Positions 36,101 to 44,498 are shown, counted from the stretch's first letter. The stretch: 64,000 bases of DNA from Paracoccus pantotrophus (GCF_008824185.1 NZ_CP044426.1:2054501-2118500); one strand, 5' to 3'. Notes: a model not told the origin generated them from the sequence alone. Program-made: numbers and translations.

Positions 36101-36330
36101 TCGTTGTCACGGATCGGGACGAGAACGTCATTGTCGAGATCAAGGGTCAGGTCACTGACGATGCCGATGCCAAGGCGAAGGCGGCTGAGCGGTGGGTCGA
36201 AGCCGTCAATCGCCTCGGTGAGCACGGTGAATGGAGGTACCTGCTGGTAGAGGATCCGGGGCGACTAGGCATCCAGATCAACGCGTTCACTGGTTCCCAG
36301 TGGGATGAGGGACCTTTTGAACTCACATGA
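33190..36330 (+). CDS. res: Type III restriction endonuclease subunit (Res)
   Basis: A 1046-residue SF2 helicase-nuclease. Walker A is ATGSGKTTVMG (residues 182-192), the DEAH box is FNDEAHHAY (about 335-343), motif III-like is DLSATPFYI and motif VI is VVGRALRRKS (about 666). The C-terminal nuclease has YIPDFLVVTDRDENVIVEIKGQ (quoted in part), the PD-(E)xK pattern of Res. It starts at an ATG sharing one base with the mod stop (TGATG). With Mod it cuts unmodified DNA between head-to-head sites. An IS21-type end begins two bases after its stop. Confidence 0.92.
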   Translation: MPEAAPQDAPLTVAEVESPIINSPFEEPECHWKIEKAKPPYKADGRRRASYFYRVPEHAGRGRANRDQAELFESQAGEEVELEIVNAIRSRVKDWRAGVHSGGVAYDGASPVTRELLDLWRSDQRMQRLFFAQIEAAETIIFLVEAKDVYRKGLPEIPKDEPGLEAKATGVRAFLRYACKMATGSGKTTVMGMLAAWSILNRVASPRDDRFSDTILIVCPNVTIRERLQELDPALGDLSLYRTRQLVPPHRMEELRRGEVMIANWHRLAKKETNSVNGDSAKVVKTGEPVEVVKNAGKANESVETKYFESDQAWFKRIRRELGSGKGRSPHWLIFNDEAHHAYRRGDAASEESLDEDKDLAKKNAREATIWIEGLDRINKLAGGSRRRGINLCVDLSATPFYIQGSGNEVGKPFPWVVSDFGLLDAIESGLVKIPQLPARDVSGAEEAAYFNIWRWVQAKAKEDGLGTNITPEIVMNYASAPINLLAQEWHERFLEWEHHSKQQHKHPVPPVFIVVCRDTAVAKEVHDWLANGNDSYGVSPAWFRNAPGQEVTVRIDSKVMEDIEEGGSKDETKRLRFILDTVGKPEWPGGKIPEDWSELVRKHNDKVASDDNDGSLKWIDERIPPGRDVRCIVSVAMLAEGWDANTVTHIVGLRPFGSQLLCEQVVGRALRRKSYALDEETQMFAEETAKVFGVPFELIPFKVKPVGPQPPQPDPNHIYSVPEKAEFEITFPIVTGYHQSGQFDVHIDWSKVAKVTIDPMKIPQVVELTPLTTPDGTLAAFGPGERPILSLKDWRARFRDQQVAFRLAREICDRWLSDNGAEAVPVQQLFPKVAFAAKRFLAEKLDRKGDSRPCDVLLVGEYMQAAIGSLLEAIKKGSATGGGEVAIIPQGAAGRGSTLYVDFHTTKPIYPVTRCHLNAMVADTKKWEQSAAFLLDSHPGVKRWVKNDRLGFTIPYRHRGLLSRYIPDFLVVTDRDENVIVEIKGQVTDDADAKAKAAERWVEAVNRLGEHGEWRYLLVEDPGRLGIQINAFTGSQWDEGPFELT

Positions 36331-36331
36331 A

Positions 36332-36612
36332 TGTTGATTTCCACCCAGAACTGAGCCGGATAGGCACGTAATTTCCACTGAGAATTGAGCCATGTGAACC
36401 TTTCCCCAAAGCGATGAGCGGCGGGGGTAACGGGAGTGATCCACATGGGGCTTTTGAACATCATTCGACGCATGCATTTGCGGCAGAAGCTGTCGGTCCG
36501 CGAGATCGCGCGGCGCACCGGACTGTCGCGCAATACGATCAGGAAGTATCTGAACTCAGGAGCGATCGAGCCGTCCTTTGCCACGCCGGATCGGCCAAGC
36601 AAGCTTGCGAAG
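36332..36612 (+). mobile_element. IS21-family left-end fragment
   Basis: Begins TGTTGATTTCCACCCAG with internal repeats of the TTTCCAC type, as at IS21 ends, then the 5' part of istA. The element is cut near 36612, where unrelated DNA and then phage genes begin. istB and the right end are missing. Confidence 0.8.
36445..36612 (+). pseudogene. IstA transposase N-terminal fragment
   Basis: MGLLNIIRRMHLRQKLSVRE followed by IARRTGLSRNTIRKYLNSG is the helix-turn-helix start of IS21-family IstA. About 55 residues remain before identity ends around RPSKL. The rest, including the DDE domain, is absent. Confidence 0.85.
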
Positions 36613-36666
36613 TCGCCGGTCCGTCCGACGGGACGACGTTCCGGCTCGCCGACTAGCGTAGTCTGA
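36613..36666. other. Junction between IS21 fragment and head gene
   Basis: 54 bases that match neither IstA nor the phage adaptor gene in any obvious way. This is where the downstream (tail) genes of the phage operon would have begun. Confidence 0.4.
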
Positions 36667-36987
36667 TCACGCCTCCGCCAGCATTTCGAAAAACCCGCCA
36701 TCCTCGCTCGGCCTTGGGTCTTCCTTGAGATCGAACGCCACGCCGCCGATGACGGCGCGCCATTCCGAGGTGATCCCCTCGCTCTGCGCGGACCGCCGCA
36801 CGGTGATGATGACCGGTGCCTTCGATACGAGTCTCGCCTGCATGACGGCTTCAGAGCCGCGCAGATAGCGGACATGTGCCCAGAGGGTGAAGCGGTCCTC
36901 CCATCCCTGGATCAGCATGCCGTCGGGATCGCGGATTATTACCGCCTGCTGGAAGGTGACATGCCGATCGAGCTGCCCCGCGTCCAT
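36667..36987 (-). CDS. Phage head closure/head-tail adaptor protein
   Basis: About 106 residues: MDAGQLDRHVTFQQAVIIRD, then WEDRFTLWAHVRYLRGSE and SEWRAVIGGVAFDLKEDP. This matches the SPP1 gp16/HK97 gp7-type closure proteins, which cap the portal connector. The start at 36987 is where homology begins; the frame is open further up inside the preceding gene. It is the last gene of the head operon before the IS21 junction. Confidence 0.82.
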   Translation of the reverse strand: MDAGQLDRHVTFQQAVIIRDPDGMLIQGWEDRFTLWAHVRYLRGSEAVMQARLVSKAPVIITVRRSAQSEGITSEWRAVIGGVAFDLKEDPRPSEDGGFFEMLAEA

Positions 36988-36989
36988 GT

Positions 36990-37517
36990 TCACAGCCGGA
37001 TCCTGCGATACGGCGCCAGCAGCGCCTCGACGGCGAAGGGCAAGGCGGTGCCTGTGCCCGTCACCTGCCGATGCTCGTACCACTGGGTAACGAGCAGCAG
37101 CATGGCCTGTCGGATGGCGGCGGGGACGTCTGACGGCGCGCCATAGCCTGCGGTGAAGGTGATCGCCGCGGGGCGGCCGAGGCCGAAGCTCGGCCGCAGC
37201 AACAGGCGCTGATCCTGCCGGGCGAGTTCATGCTCCATCTCGCCCCCTGCAGGATCGATGAACACCGCACTGTCGATGGTGCTGTCTGGAAACGGCAGCC
37301 GGACCGGACCAGTCAGCGTGCCCAGCTCCGCACGCCAGGTCTGGGTGACGAGGCAGCGGCCGAGGATCCCGGCCGGGCCGTCGAGCCAGGCGGTGGCTGC
37401 GTCGATGTAGTGCTGGAGCAGCAGATCCTCGTCATCATGCGAGACGCGGGCCTGCGCCTTGACCTCGGCCAGCATGATCGGCGGTGCGGCCGGTGGGGTG
37501 ACGAGGACCAGCCGCAT
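36990..37517 (-). CDS. Phage head-tail connector protein (gp6-like)
   Basis: A 175-residue protein. MLAEVKAQARVSHDDEDLLLQ followed by YIDAATAWLDG is the helical start of HK97 gp6/phiE125 gp8-type connectors, which sit on the portal ring. The C-terminal part AIRQAMLLLVTQWYEHR is also typical. The start shares one base region with the stop of the next upstream gene. Confidence 0.85.
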   Translation of the reverse strand: MRLVLVTPPAAPPIMLAEVKAQARVSHDDEDLLLQHYIDAATAWLDGPAGILGRCLVTQTWRAELGTLTGPVRLPFPDSTIDSAVFIDPAGGEMEHELARQDQRLLLRPSFGLGRPAAITFTAGYGAPSDVPAAIRQAMLLLVTQWYEHRQVTGTGTALPFAVEALLAPYRRIRL

Positions 37518-37822
37518 CAGTCTTGGGCCTTCCCATAGACGGCGCGGTCGATACCCTGTCCGGTGAAGTCGGCCTCATCAGGGCGCACCCGGTTGGGGTC
37601 GTTCCAGTCAATGGCGTTCTGCGCAGCGGTGGTGCCCTCGCGCGGATTGGCGTCGACGCTCTCGTGGCTCACGTCGACGGCGTCGGTGATTGCGGGTTCG
37701 ATGATCGCGCCCGAGGCGTCCTCCAGCGCTGCCGCCGGCGCAGGATCAGCGACACCGTGGGTGCCGTTCTCGATCGCAGCCGCATCGGCTTTCAATGCGG
37801 CATCAGTCTTCTTCACAGCCAT
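37517..37822 (-). CDS. Small phage protein of unknown function
   Basis: A 101-residue acidic, alanine-rich protein (MAVKKTDAALKADAAA). It begins at ATG 37822 behind a clear GGAGG and ends in a tail with DWNDPNRVRPDEADF. It lies between capsid and connector genes, a usual place for small head-stabilising or unknown proteins. It has no recognised domain. Confidence 0.65.
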   Translation of the reverse strand: MAVKKTDAALKADAAAIENGTHGVADPAPAAALEDASGAIIEPAITDAVDVSHESVDANPREGTTAAQNAIDWNDPNRVRPDEADFTGQGIDRAVYGKAQD

Positions 37823-37878
37823 GATGGCCTCCATTCGGACAAGGGTGGGCGCCCGGCGTGCACCGCCGGGCCGCTGGT

Positions 37879-39120
37879 TCAGGCTGCGGCCATCTTCAGG
37901 ACCCGCAGCATCTCGGGATTGAGCAGTCCGCCGCCCACGCGCTTGGTGGTGTAGAAGTGGACGTAGGGCTTGTTGGTGAAGGGATCGCGCAGCACCCGCA
38001 CCCCGGTGCGGTCGACGATCAGGTAGCCGCGGCGGAAGTCGCCGAAGGCCAGTGGCATGGCTCCGGGTGCGACGTCCGGCATGGCCGCCATCTCGGTCAC
38101 GGGATAGGCCAGCACGTTCTGCGGCTGGCCTTCGGTGAAGGAGGGCTGCCAGAGGTAGTTGCCCTGACCGTCCTTGAGCTTGCGGATGCTTGCGAGCGTG
38201 TTGCGGTTGGCGACCAGACGCGCGTTCTGCGCCGCCTGACCGGGAAGCGAGTAGACTAGGTCGATCAGCTCGTCGGCGGTGATCGCCGTAGCACTCGCGG
38301 CGGTGATGGTCGGGATCGCACCCCATGGGTGGGCAGTCGCCTTGGATCCACCCTCGGCATAGGTCAGGACCCCCGAGGGCTTGTTGACGCCGTCGCCCGC
38401 GACGAAGGCGATGCCCTCCTGGTAGGCGAACTCGGCCTCGATCTCGCTGGCGATCCACTGCTCGAGGTTGATCGCGGCATCATCGAGCATCTGCTGGGTG
38501 GCGCCCGGGTTGGCGTAGATCTCGCCCGGGGTGTAGTCGAGATGCCCGAAGGTCGGCGTGCTGGTCTGCGGCCGTGGAGCGGTCTCGCCGACCCAGCCCG
38601 AGCCGAAGCCTTGCGCCGAGAAGAGCTTGCGGAAGCCTGCACCGGAGATCGTCTGGACGGAGGCGATCTGGCGCATGGGCGAAACCTCGACCAGCTTGTC
38701 GGTGATGGTGCGGTCCCATTCGACCGGCGCCAGATAGCCGCCTTCGGCGTCAGCGCCCTTGTTCAGCGCCGCCGAGACCTCGCCCTTGCGGAAGTGGGCA
38801 CGGAAGGCGTCGGTGTAGGCGGCATCGACCGGGCCGGCCGCCATCCCGCTGCCACCGATCCGCAGGGCTGCAATCTGCGCGGCCTGCGCGTCCATGGCGG
38901 CTTGCAGTTCGCCGACGGCCGCATTGATGCGGTCGACCTTCTCGGCCCGGACCACATCCTCCTGGCCTTTGCGGAGGGCTGTCAGCTGATCAGTGTGCTC
39001 GGCCTTGAAGGCCTCGAAGCTCTTCTGCAGCTCGGCGAAGATCTGCTTCGGATCGCCGCTGGCGTCGGCGCGCAGGGCGACGATCCCGCGCGTCAGCGCA
39101 GGGTGGGACATCATGTTCAT
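37879..39120 (-). CDS. Major capsid protein, HK97 fold
   Basis: A 413-residue capsid protein. Residues 20-85 form a charged coiled coil (the scaffold-like delta domain). The HK97 core follows: GGYLAPVEWDRTITDKLVE, MRQIASVQTISGAGF, WVGETAPRPQTSTPTFG and the P-domain/A-domain end GDFRRGYLIVDRTGVRVLRD. It comes straight after the prohead protease gene, as in HK97-type phages. The delta domain is presumably removed by that protease. Confidence 0.93.
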   Translation of the reverse strand: MNMMSHPALTRGIVALRADASGDPKQIFAELQKSFEAFKAEHTDQLTALRKGQEDVVRAEKVDRINAAVGELQAAMDAQAAQIAALRIGGSGMAAGPVDAAYTDAFRAHFRKGEVSAALNKGADAEGGYLAPVEWDRTITDKLVEVSPMRQIASVQTISGAGFRKLFSAQGFGSGWVGETAPRPQTSTPTFGHLDYTPGEIYANPGATQQMLDDAAINLEQWIASEIEAEFAYQEGIAFVAGDGVNKPSGVLTYAEGGSKATAHPWGAIPTITAASATAITADELIDLVYSLPGQAAQNARLVANRNTLASIRKLKDGQGNYLWQPSFTEGQPQNVLAYPVTEMAAMPDVAPGAMPLAFGDFRRGYLIVDRTGVRVLRDPFTNKPYVHFYTTKRVGGGLLNPEMLRVLKMAAA

Positions 39121-39131
39121 GGGATTGCCTC

Positions 39132-39980
39132 TCAGGTGAGCGTCTGGATGAGGGACCGCGCGAGGGCGGCCCAGTCGTCGTCAGCGCGCGGCATGACGTG
39201 TGCGGCAGCGCCCGGCGTGCCGCGGAGTTCGGCCAGGAGCGCGCGGCGTTCCGACCGGGGAATGTTCTGGCGGGCGAGCAGCGTGTCGATCCGGCGCAGG
39301 GCGCTCGGGGCTTCGGGCTGCATGCCCCCATCACGGGTCACATCGGCGGCCAGGAACCCGTCAGCGAGCCCGGCCTCGACGGCTTCCGCGCCCGTGAACC
39401 AGCGTTCGCTGTCCATCCACTCTGCTGCGATCTCGGGATCGACGTCCGCCTTGGCGGCGTAGACCTCCGCCATGGCTGTATCGAACGGCGCCATGAGCCG
39501 CGCCGCCTCGGCGAGATCGTGGCGGTTGCCGACCGACACCGCCCAGGCATTGTGGACCATCAGGAAGCCCGAGCGCGCGATCCGAACCTCGTCGCCGGCC
39601 ATGGCGATCACCGAGGCCGCCGAGGCGGCAAGCCCGAGGATGCGGACGGTGACCCGGCGCGGATCGGCGCGCAGCAGGTTGTAGATTGCCACGCCCTCGA
39701 AGAAGTCGCCGCCGGGACTGTTGATGTCGACGGTGATATTGTCGGCGGTGATCGCGCGCAGCGCTGCAGCGACGCGCCGGGCGGTGACGCCCTCGCCGGT
39801 CGGGCCATCGGCGCCGATGACGTCGAGGATGCTGATCGTGCGGCTGCCGGTCACCGACTCCCGGCCGGGACCGGCGCGAAGTCCGGGGGTCCACTTCTCC
39901 AGCAGCGCCGGATCGGGGTCCCAGGCCTGCACCTTTGGCGGACGCGACAGGTCGATCGGGGGTGCGCTGCGCAGCGTCAT
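39132..39980 (-). CDS. Prohead protease, ClpP-like (S14/S49 type)
   Basis: A 282-residue serine protease of the ClpP fold: TVDINSPGGDFFEGVAIYN, then LGLAASAASVIAMAGDEV with the nucleophile Ser, and GFLMVHNAWAVSVGNR with the His. The start ATG at 39980 overlaps the portal stop by 4 bp. It should mature the capsid by cutting the coiled-coil part of the major capsid protein. Confidence 0.9.
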   Translation of the reverse strand: MTLRSAPPIDLSRPPKVQAWDPDPALLEKWTPGLRAGPGRESVTGSRTISILDVIGADGPTGEGVTARRVAAALRAITADNITVDINSPGGDFFEGVAIYNLLRADPRRVTVRILGLAASAASVIAMAGDEVRIARSGFLMVHNAWAVSVGNRHDLAEAARLMAPFDTAMAEVYAAKADVDPEIAAEWMDSERWFTGAEAVEAGLADGFLAADVTRDGGMQPEAPSALRRIDTLLARQNIPRSERRALLAELRGTPGAAAHVMPRADDDWAALARSLIQTLT

Positions 39981-41296
39981 GGCTCTCGCTCCTCTGTCTC
40001 CGGCGGCGGTCCGTCGCCCTCCTGGTCCGTCTCCGGTGGTGCCGTCATGTTGGGCGGCGGGTAATAGACGTCGCCGCCCGCACGCGGGTTCTCGTCCTCC
40101 AGCGTTCGGATTTCGTTGGGGCTCCAGACGCCCCATTGCAGTCCCTTCACGTAGGCCTCCCAGCGGGCCTTGATGTCGCCCTTGACGAGGGCCGCCCGGT
40201 TGAAGCGGGCATAGAGATCGGTGCGGGTGGGATCGATCAGGTCGCGGGCAATGGTCTCCTCCCAGGTCGTGAGGTGATCCTCGAGCGTGTAGGCGACAAA
40301 GCCGATCGACTGCTGCTCGATGCCGGTGCCCCAGCTGGTCGACTTCTCGGTGTCGCCGATCATGTGCGGCGGCACCCCGAAGAACATGGCTATGTCGGCG
40401 CGGGTGAAGCGGCGGCTCTCGATCCATTGCGCGTCCTCGGCGGTCATCGCCATGCGGGCGTAGTCCATGCCTTCCTCGAGGATCAGGTGCCGGCCTTCCT
40501 GCTCGCCGCCCGAACGGAACTCGTCGAGGCCCGCCTTGAGGTTGGCCACCGCCTCTGGCCCGAGCCGTCCGGGGTGGCGCAGCACGCCCGAGACCCGGGC
40601 ACCATTGCGGAAGGTCGAGGCGCCGTGCTCCTCCATCGCCAGCGACAGCCCGATCGTCTCCCGGGCATGGGTGATGACCGACACGCCGGTGACGCCATCG
40701 AGCGACATGCCGACGAGATGGAACATCTCGGCCTGCCCGAGTTCCACGCGCAGCCCGTCGCGGCGGGTGTAGATATACTCGAGCGCCAGATCGTCCCTCT
40801 GACGACAGGCCACCCGATCGGGCTGCAACGGGATCAGCTCCCGGACCTGTCCGCGCGAACGGACGATCATCGCATAGGCATTGCCACGCAGCAGCAGATG
40901 CGTCTGCATCATGCGGCGGAACTGCGAGGGTGTCTGCCAGCGGTTGGGCCGGCGCCGCAGCAGGTGCCAGAGCGGATCGTTCGAGGCGTCCTCCCGTGTG
41001 CGGTCGTCGATGCGACGGCGCAACTGCAGCGGCAGCGTCGCAACTGCACCCGCGATGATGCGCACGCAGGCGTGGACGGCGGCCACTGTGAGAGCGGTCT
41101 CGGGCGAGACGCTCACCCCGGCCGCCGTGGCCGAACCGCCGCGGAGGACCTGCTCCAGCTCGGCCGAGGTGTGCACCACCGTGCCGCCCATCGATCCCAG
41201 GGACGCCTGCGGGTGCAAGTCCGGCTGCGGCAGATGCACGGCACCAGCGGGCGCCGCGCTGTCACGCGCGCCGAAGAGACGGGACCAGAGGGACAT
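39977..41296 (-). CDS. Phage portal protein, HK97 family
   Basis: A 439-residue portal. It shows TAAVHACVRIIAGAVATLPLQ, LLLRGNAYAMIVRSRGQVRELIPL and DIAMFFGVPPHMIGDTEKSTS, the familiar HK97-portal series, and a proline-rich acidic C-terminus. Portals form the dodecameric ring through which terminase pumps DNA. It lies between terminase and protease genes. Confidence 0.93.
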   Translation of the reverse strand: MSLWSRLFGARDSAAPAGAVHLPQPDLHPQASLGSMGGTVVHTSAELEQVLRGGSATAAGVSVSPETALTVAAVHACVRIIAGAVATLPLQLRRRIDDRTREDASNDPLWHLLRRRPNRWQTPSQFRRMMQTHLLLRGNAYAMIVRSRGQVRELIPLQPDRVACRQRDDLALEYIYTRRDGLRVELGQAEMFHLVGMSLDGVTGVSVITHARETIGLSLAMEEHGASTFRNGARVSGVLRHPGRLGPEAVANLKAGLDEFRSGGEQEGRHLILEEGMDYARMAMTAEDAQWIESRRFTRADIAMFFGVPPHMIGDTEKSTSWGTGIEQQSIGFVAYTLEDHLTTWEETIARDLIDPTRTDLYARFNRAALVKGDIKARWEAYVKGLQWGVWSPNEIRTLEDENPRAGGDVYYPPPNMTAPPETDQEGDGPPPETEEREP

Positions 41297-41310
41297 GCGT
41301 CAAAAACCTG

Positions 41311-43083
41311 TCAAAGCAGCATCGGCCCGCGGGCCTGGTAGACCGAGCGACCGGCGGACTCGTCGCGCAGCATGGCCCGGCCAAGCGCGTTGCAGAGCGC
41401 CACGATCCCGTCGATGCGCTCGGATGAGCGTTCCTTGTCGGGCTTGATGTTGCCGGCCGGGTCATGGCGGACGGCGACATTGGAGGCGTTCCAGCGCAGC
41501 ACCGGATGGCCCCCGTGCCAGAGGAGCCGCGAGACCGCGAGCCGCTCAAGCTCTGCCGTGGGCGCCGCCATGCTCAGGAACCCCTGACCGAACTGGACGA
41601 GGGGGATGCCCTCGTCCTGCAGATGCTGGACGATCTCGCCCGCGAAGGTGCGGTCATAGGCCAACTCACGCAGATCGAAGCGGCCGGCGAGGCTGACGAT
41701 CTCCGCCTCGATGAAGGCGAAGTCGGTGGCGTTGCCGGGGGTGGCCACCAGGAACCCCTGGTCGCGCCAGACATCATAGGGCACCCGGTCGCGCCGGGCG
41801 CGGCGCCCGATGTCCTCCTCCGGTACCCAGAAGCGGCTGAGCACGATCCACTTCTCGGCCAGGCTCCCGAGCGCCGCATCCCGCGTCGGCGGAAACAGCA
41901 GCAGGAAGGCCGAGAGGTCGTTCACCCGGGCCAGGTCGAGACCGCCGTAGCATTCGCGTCCCGCAAGCAGTTGCTCCAGACGGGAGAGTTCCCCCGCAAT
42001 GTCCGCGCCGCTGGCCGTTGCCGACAGTCCACCCTCCGCCCAGACCTCCATGTCGAGCCAGCGGGTGACCTGTTCGGTCCATTCGTTGAGCCGCAGTCGG
42101 CGGATGGCGTTCTGCTGCGCCGGCATCTCGCGCGCCTCGTCGATCTGGCGCTTGAGATCATCCAGCTTCACCGTCACGCCGAGGCTCGGATTGGCCTTCC
42201 CCCAGACCTTCGGGTCGGTCCAGTCGTCGCCCGCATCGATGGTGGCGATGAAGGCGAACCACGGATCCGCCGTCTCGGACGGCAGGGTGCCCTCCAGCGC
42301 CTTCACCGAGAACTCGTGATGCTGGCGGCAGACCGAGTGGCGGTCATGCCCGGCGGTGGTGATCTCGACGATGAGCGGCTGGCGCCGCGCGCCCGTCGCC
42401 GTGTTGAGCTTCTGAATGATCTCGGGTCCGGGGTGCTCATGCACCTCATCGACGGCGGCGAAGTGCACGTTCAGCCCGTCCATCTTGCTGGCGTCGGCCG
42501 AGAGCGGCCGGAACCACGAGGCGGTCGGCAGCACGGCGAGGTTGTTGACCGTGCGCGTCACCCGTGCCGAGAGCGCCGGGCTCGCCGCCACCATCCGTTC
42601 GGCCTCGCCGAAGACGATGCGCGCCTGATCGCGCGTGGTCGCGGCGGCATAGACATGCGCCCCGGCCTCGCCATCCGCCACCAGCGCATAGAGCGCGATC
42701 CCGGCCAGCAGGGCCGATTTGCCGTTCTTGCGGGCGACCTCGACATAGGCCGTTCGGAACCGCCGCAAGCCGGCGGCCCGCTTCCAGCCGAAGACCGAGC
42801 CCACCACGAACTGCTGCCAGGGCTGCAGATCGAAGGGCTGCCCCGCCCATTCGCCCGTCGAGTGCCGCAGATGGCTGAAGAACTCGATCGCGTGCAGCGC
42901 AGCGTCCCGGTCCCAGACGAGGCCGCGGTCCTTGCCGGCCTTCAGATCGTCCAGATGGCGCTGGCAGGCCAGCCGGGTGAGATGGCCGGCCACGACCTTG
43001 CCCTCCACCACCTTGCGAGCCCAGGCGGTCACCGGACAGCTCGGTGTCTTCCGCCCGGGGCCGGATTTACGCTGTGCTGCCAC
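41311..43083 (-). CDS. Terminase large subunit
   Basis: A 590-residue packaging motor. The ATPase part has a Walker A-like VARKNGKSALLAG, an adenine-binding LQPWQQFVVGSVFGWKR and Walker B VHFAAVDEVHEH. The nuclease part near the C-terminus has the acidic residues of the RNase H-like fold (TDFAFIEAEIVSL, LAYDRTFAGEIV). It matches HK97/P27-type TerL. It overlaps the small-subunit gene by 17 bp. Confidence 0.93.
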   Translation of the reverse strand: MAAQRKSGPGRKTPSCPVTAWARKVVEGKVVAGHLTRLACQRHLDDLKAGKDRGLVWDRDAALHAIEFFSHLRHSTGEWAGQPFDLQPWQQFVVGSVFGWKRAAGLRRFRTAYVEVARKNGKSALLAGIALYALVADGEAGAHVYAAATTRDQARIVFGEAERMVAASPALSARVTRTVNNLAVLPTASWFRPLSADASKMDGLNVHFAAVDEVHEHPGPEIIQKLNTATGARRQPLIVEITTAGHDRHSVCRQHHEFSVKALEGTLPSETADPWFAFIATIDAGDDWTDPKVWGKANPSLGVTVKLDDLKRQIDEAREMPAQQNAIRRLRLNEWTEQVTRWLDMEVWAEGGLSATASGADIAGELSRLEQLLAGRECYGGLDLARVNDLSAFLLLFPPTRDAALGSLAEKWIVLSRFWVPEEDIGRRARRDRVPYDVWRDQGFLVATPGNATDFAFIEAEIVSLAGRFDLRELAYDRTFAGEIVQHLQDEGIPLVQFGQGFLSMAAPTAELERLAVSRLLWHGGHPVLRWNASNVAVRHDPAGNIKPDKERSSERIDGIVALCNALGRAMLRDESAGRSVYQARGPMLL

Positions 43084-43537
43084 GGTTCAGAAAATCCTCG
43101 AACGGATCGCGGGTCTCGGCCGGCGCCGCCATGCGGATGCGGGTCCGGCTCGAGGGCGTCAGCCCGAACTCGCTCTCGATCTGGCCCAACTGCGCCAGGC
43201 ATTTGTTTGCCACCGACAGAAACGGGTTCTGGATGATGTTGCCGCCCACCGTCTTGACCACCGGGCCGCGGCGCTTCACCTCGGCCTCCGCCTCGAGCCA
43301 GCGCCGCCAGATCACCGCGTAGCGGGCGAGCGCCCCCGCATCGAGCTCGGTCATCACCCCGTGTCGGGCCAGAAGGGTTGCCATGTCGGTGAACTTCGCC
43401 GCAGCTTCAGCGTCGAGGTGTTCGGGCGGCTCGGGCACCGCCACCACCGGCGTCGGCTCGGCCGCGTTCAGCCGGTGCGGCCGCGCCGTGCCTTTCACCA
43501 GCTTCAACTGCGTCGGGAGCGGTTTGCGGCCAGCCAT
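43067..43537 (-). CDS. Terminase small subunit, P27 family
   Basis: About 156 residues from ATG 43537: MAGRKPLPTQLKLVKGTARP is the typical P27-type start, followed by a helical DNA-binding core (YAVIWRRWLEAEAEVKRRGP) and KCLAQLGQIESEFGLTPSSRTR. It recognises the packaging site and loads TerL. The frame is open upstream to 43633, but the family match begins at 43537. Confidence 0.9.
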   Translation of the reverse strand: MAGRKPLPTQLKLVKGTARPHRLNAAEPTPVVAVPEPPEHLDAEAAAKFTDMATLLARHGVMTELDAGALARYAVIWRRWLEAEAEVKRRGPVVKTVGGNIIQNPFLSVANKCLAQLGQIESEFGLTPSSRTRIRMAAPAETRDPFEDFLNRGSTA

Positions 43538-43583
43538 GATCGACGTCCTTCCTGATGTGCCCTCCCCACAAAGCAATGATCTT

Positions 43584-43651
43584 GCTGCGATTTGCCTACA
43601 CTTCGCAGCGCGGCGGAGCGACTCTGATGACACAAGGACGCTGCATCAGAG
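43584..43651. repeat. Two consecutive inverted repeats beside the small-terminase start
   Basis: GCTGCGA/TCGCAGC (43584-43590, 43603-43609) and CTCTGATG/CATCAGAG (43622-43629, 43644-43651) lie in the spacer between terS and the first rightward gene. They may be operators for the two divergent units or part of a packaging site. Confidence 0.35.
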
Positions 43652-43666
43652 CCAGGGAGGCCCGAG

Positions 43667-43891
43667 ATGACCCGCCGCACCACCGACAATTCCGAGGCCC
43701 TGAGCGCCTTCATCGGCAAGAAAGCCGAGATCGACGCGATGCTGGTCCGGCTCACCGCCCTCAGCGACGAGCACTTCAACGCCCACCCCGACGAGGTGAC
43801 CTGGGGCCACGTCGGCACGCTCGAGCACTACGCCAGCCTGCTGAAGCGCATCACCGACAGCGCTTTCGGCGAGGGCGAGCACGCCCGCTGA
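43667..43891 (+). CDS. Small phage protein of unknown function
   Basis: A 74-residue protein (TDNSEALSAFIGKKAEIDAM, HVGTLEHYASLLKRITD) that is acidic and helical. It starts at ATG 43667 with GGGAGG upstream. It runs opposite to the packaging genes. Its family resembles short proteins that commonly precede DUF3489 genes in alphaproteobacterial phages, but nothing is known of its role. Confidence 0.65.
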   Translation: MTRRTTDNSEALSAFIGKKAEIDAMLVRLTALSDEHFNAHPDEVTWGHVGTLEHYASLLKRITDSAFGEGEHAR

Positions 43892-43985
43892 TCTCCGGAA
43901 CCACCCGAACTCCTGCCGCGCAGACGCGCGGCTCGGGGTCGTAGAAGGCGCCGCAGGTCGCGGGGCCAGAACCGGAGACAACCCC

Positions 43986-44498
43986 ATGCCCCAGATCCAG
44001 CTGTCCGACGCCCAAGCCGTCATTCTGTCCACCGCCTGTGCACGCGAGGACGGAGCCATCTTCCCCGTCACCGCCAGTCTGAAGGGCGGTGCGGTCGGCA
44101 ATGTCTGCAAGAGCCTCCTGAAGCATGGGCTGATCCAGGAGGTCGAAGCCACCAACCTCGATACCGTCTGGCGGCACGACGAGAACCATGGTCCGATCAC
44201 CCTGCGCGCCACGCCGCTGGCCTACACCACGCTGGGCATCACGAGCGAGCCGGATGAGACTCAACCCGCGGATGCGCCGAGCGCCGCGGTTCCGCGTCGG
44301 ACAGCCACCAAGCAGGAAACCCTGATCGGTATGCTCCGCGCCGAGGGCGGCGCGACCGTCGACGAGATCGTCGCGGCCACCGGATGGCAGCCGCACACAA
44401 TCCGTGGCGTCATCTCTGGTGTCCTGAAGAAGAAGCTCGGCCTCGAGGTGACGTCCGAGAAGGTCGAACGGCGTGGGCGGGTCTACGTCATGCGATAG
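43986..44498 (+). CDS. DUF3489-domain protein
   Basis: A 170-residue protein. The C-terminal DUF3489 region (KQETLIGMLRAEGGATVDEI, ATGWQPHTIRGVISGVLKKK) is a winged-helix-like domain, and the N-terminal half (LSDAQAVILSTACAREDGAI) looks like a second wing-helix. It is probably DNA-binding. It is frequent in prophages of alphaproteobacteria. Confidence 0.8.
   Translation: MPQIQLSDAQAVILSTACAREDGAIFPVTASLKGGAVGNVCKSLLKHGLIQEVEATNLDTVWRHDENHGPITLRATPLAYTTLGITSEPDETQPADAPSAAVPRRTATKQETLIGMLRAEGGATVDEIVAATGWQPHTIRGVISGVLKKKLGLEVTSEKVERRGRVYVMR

Noticed and set aside
36667..43537. Gene transfer agent cluster
   Set aside because: Capsid, portal and terminase could suggest it, but replication, HNH, methylase and AlpA-like genes plus a P27-type small terminase indicate a replicating phage-type element.
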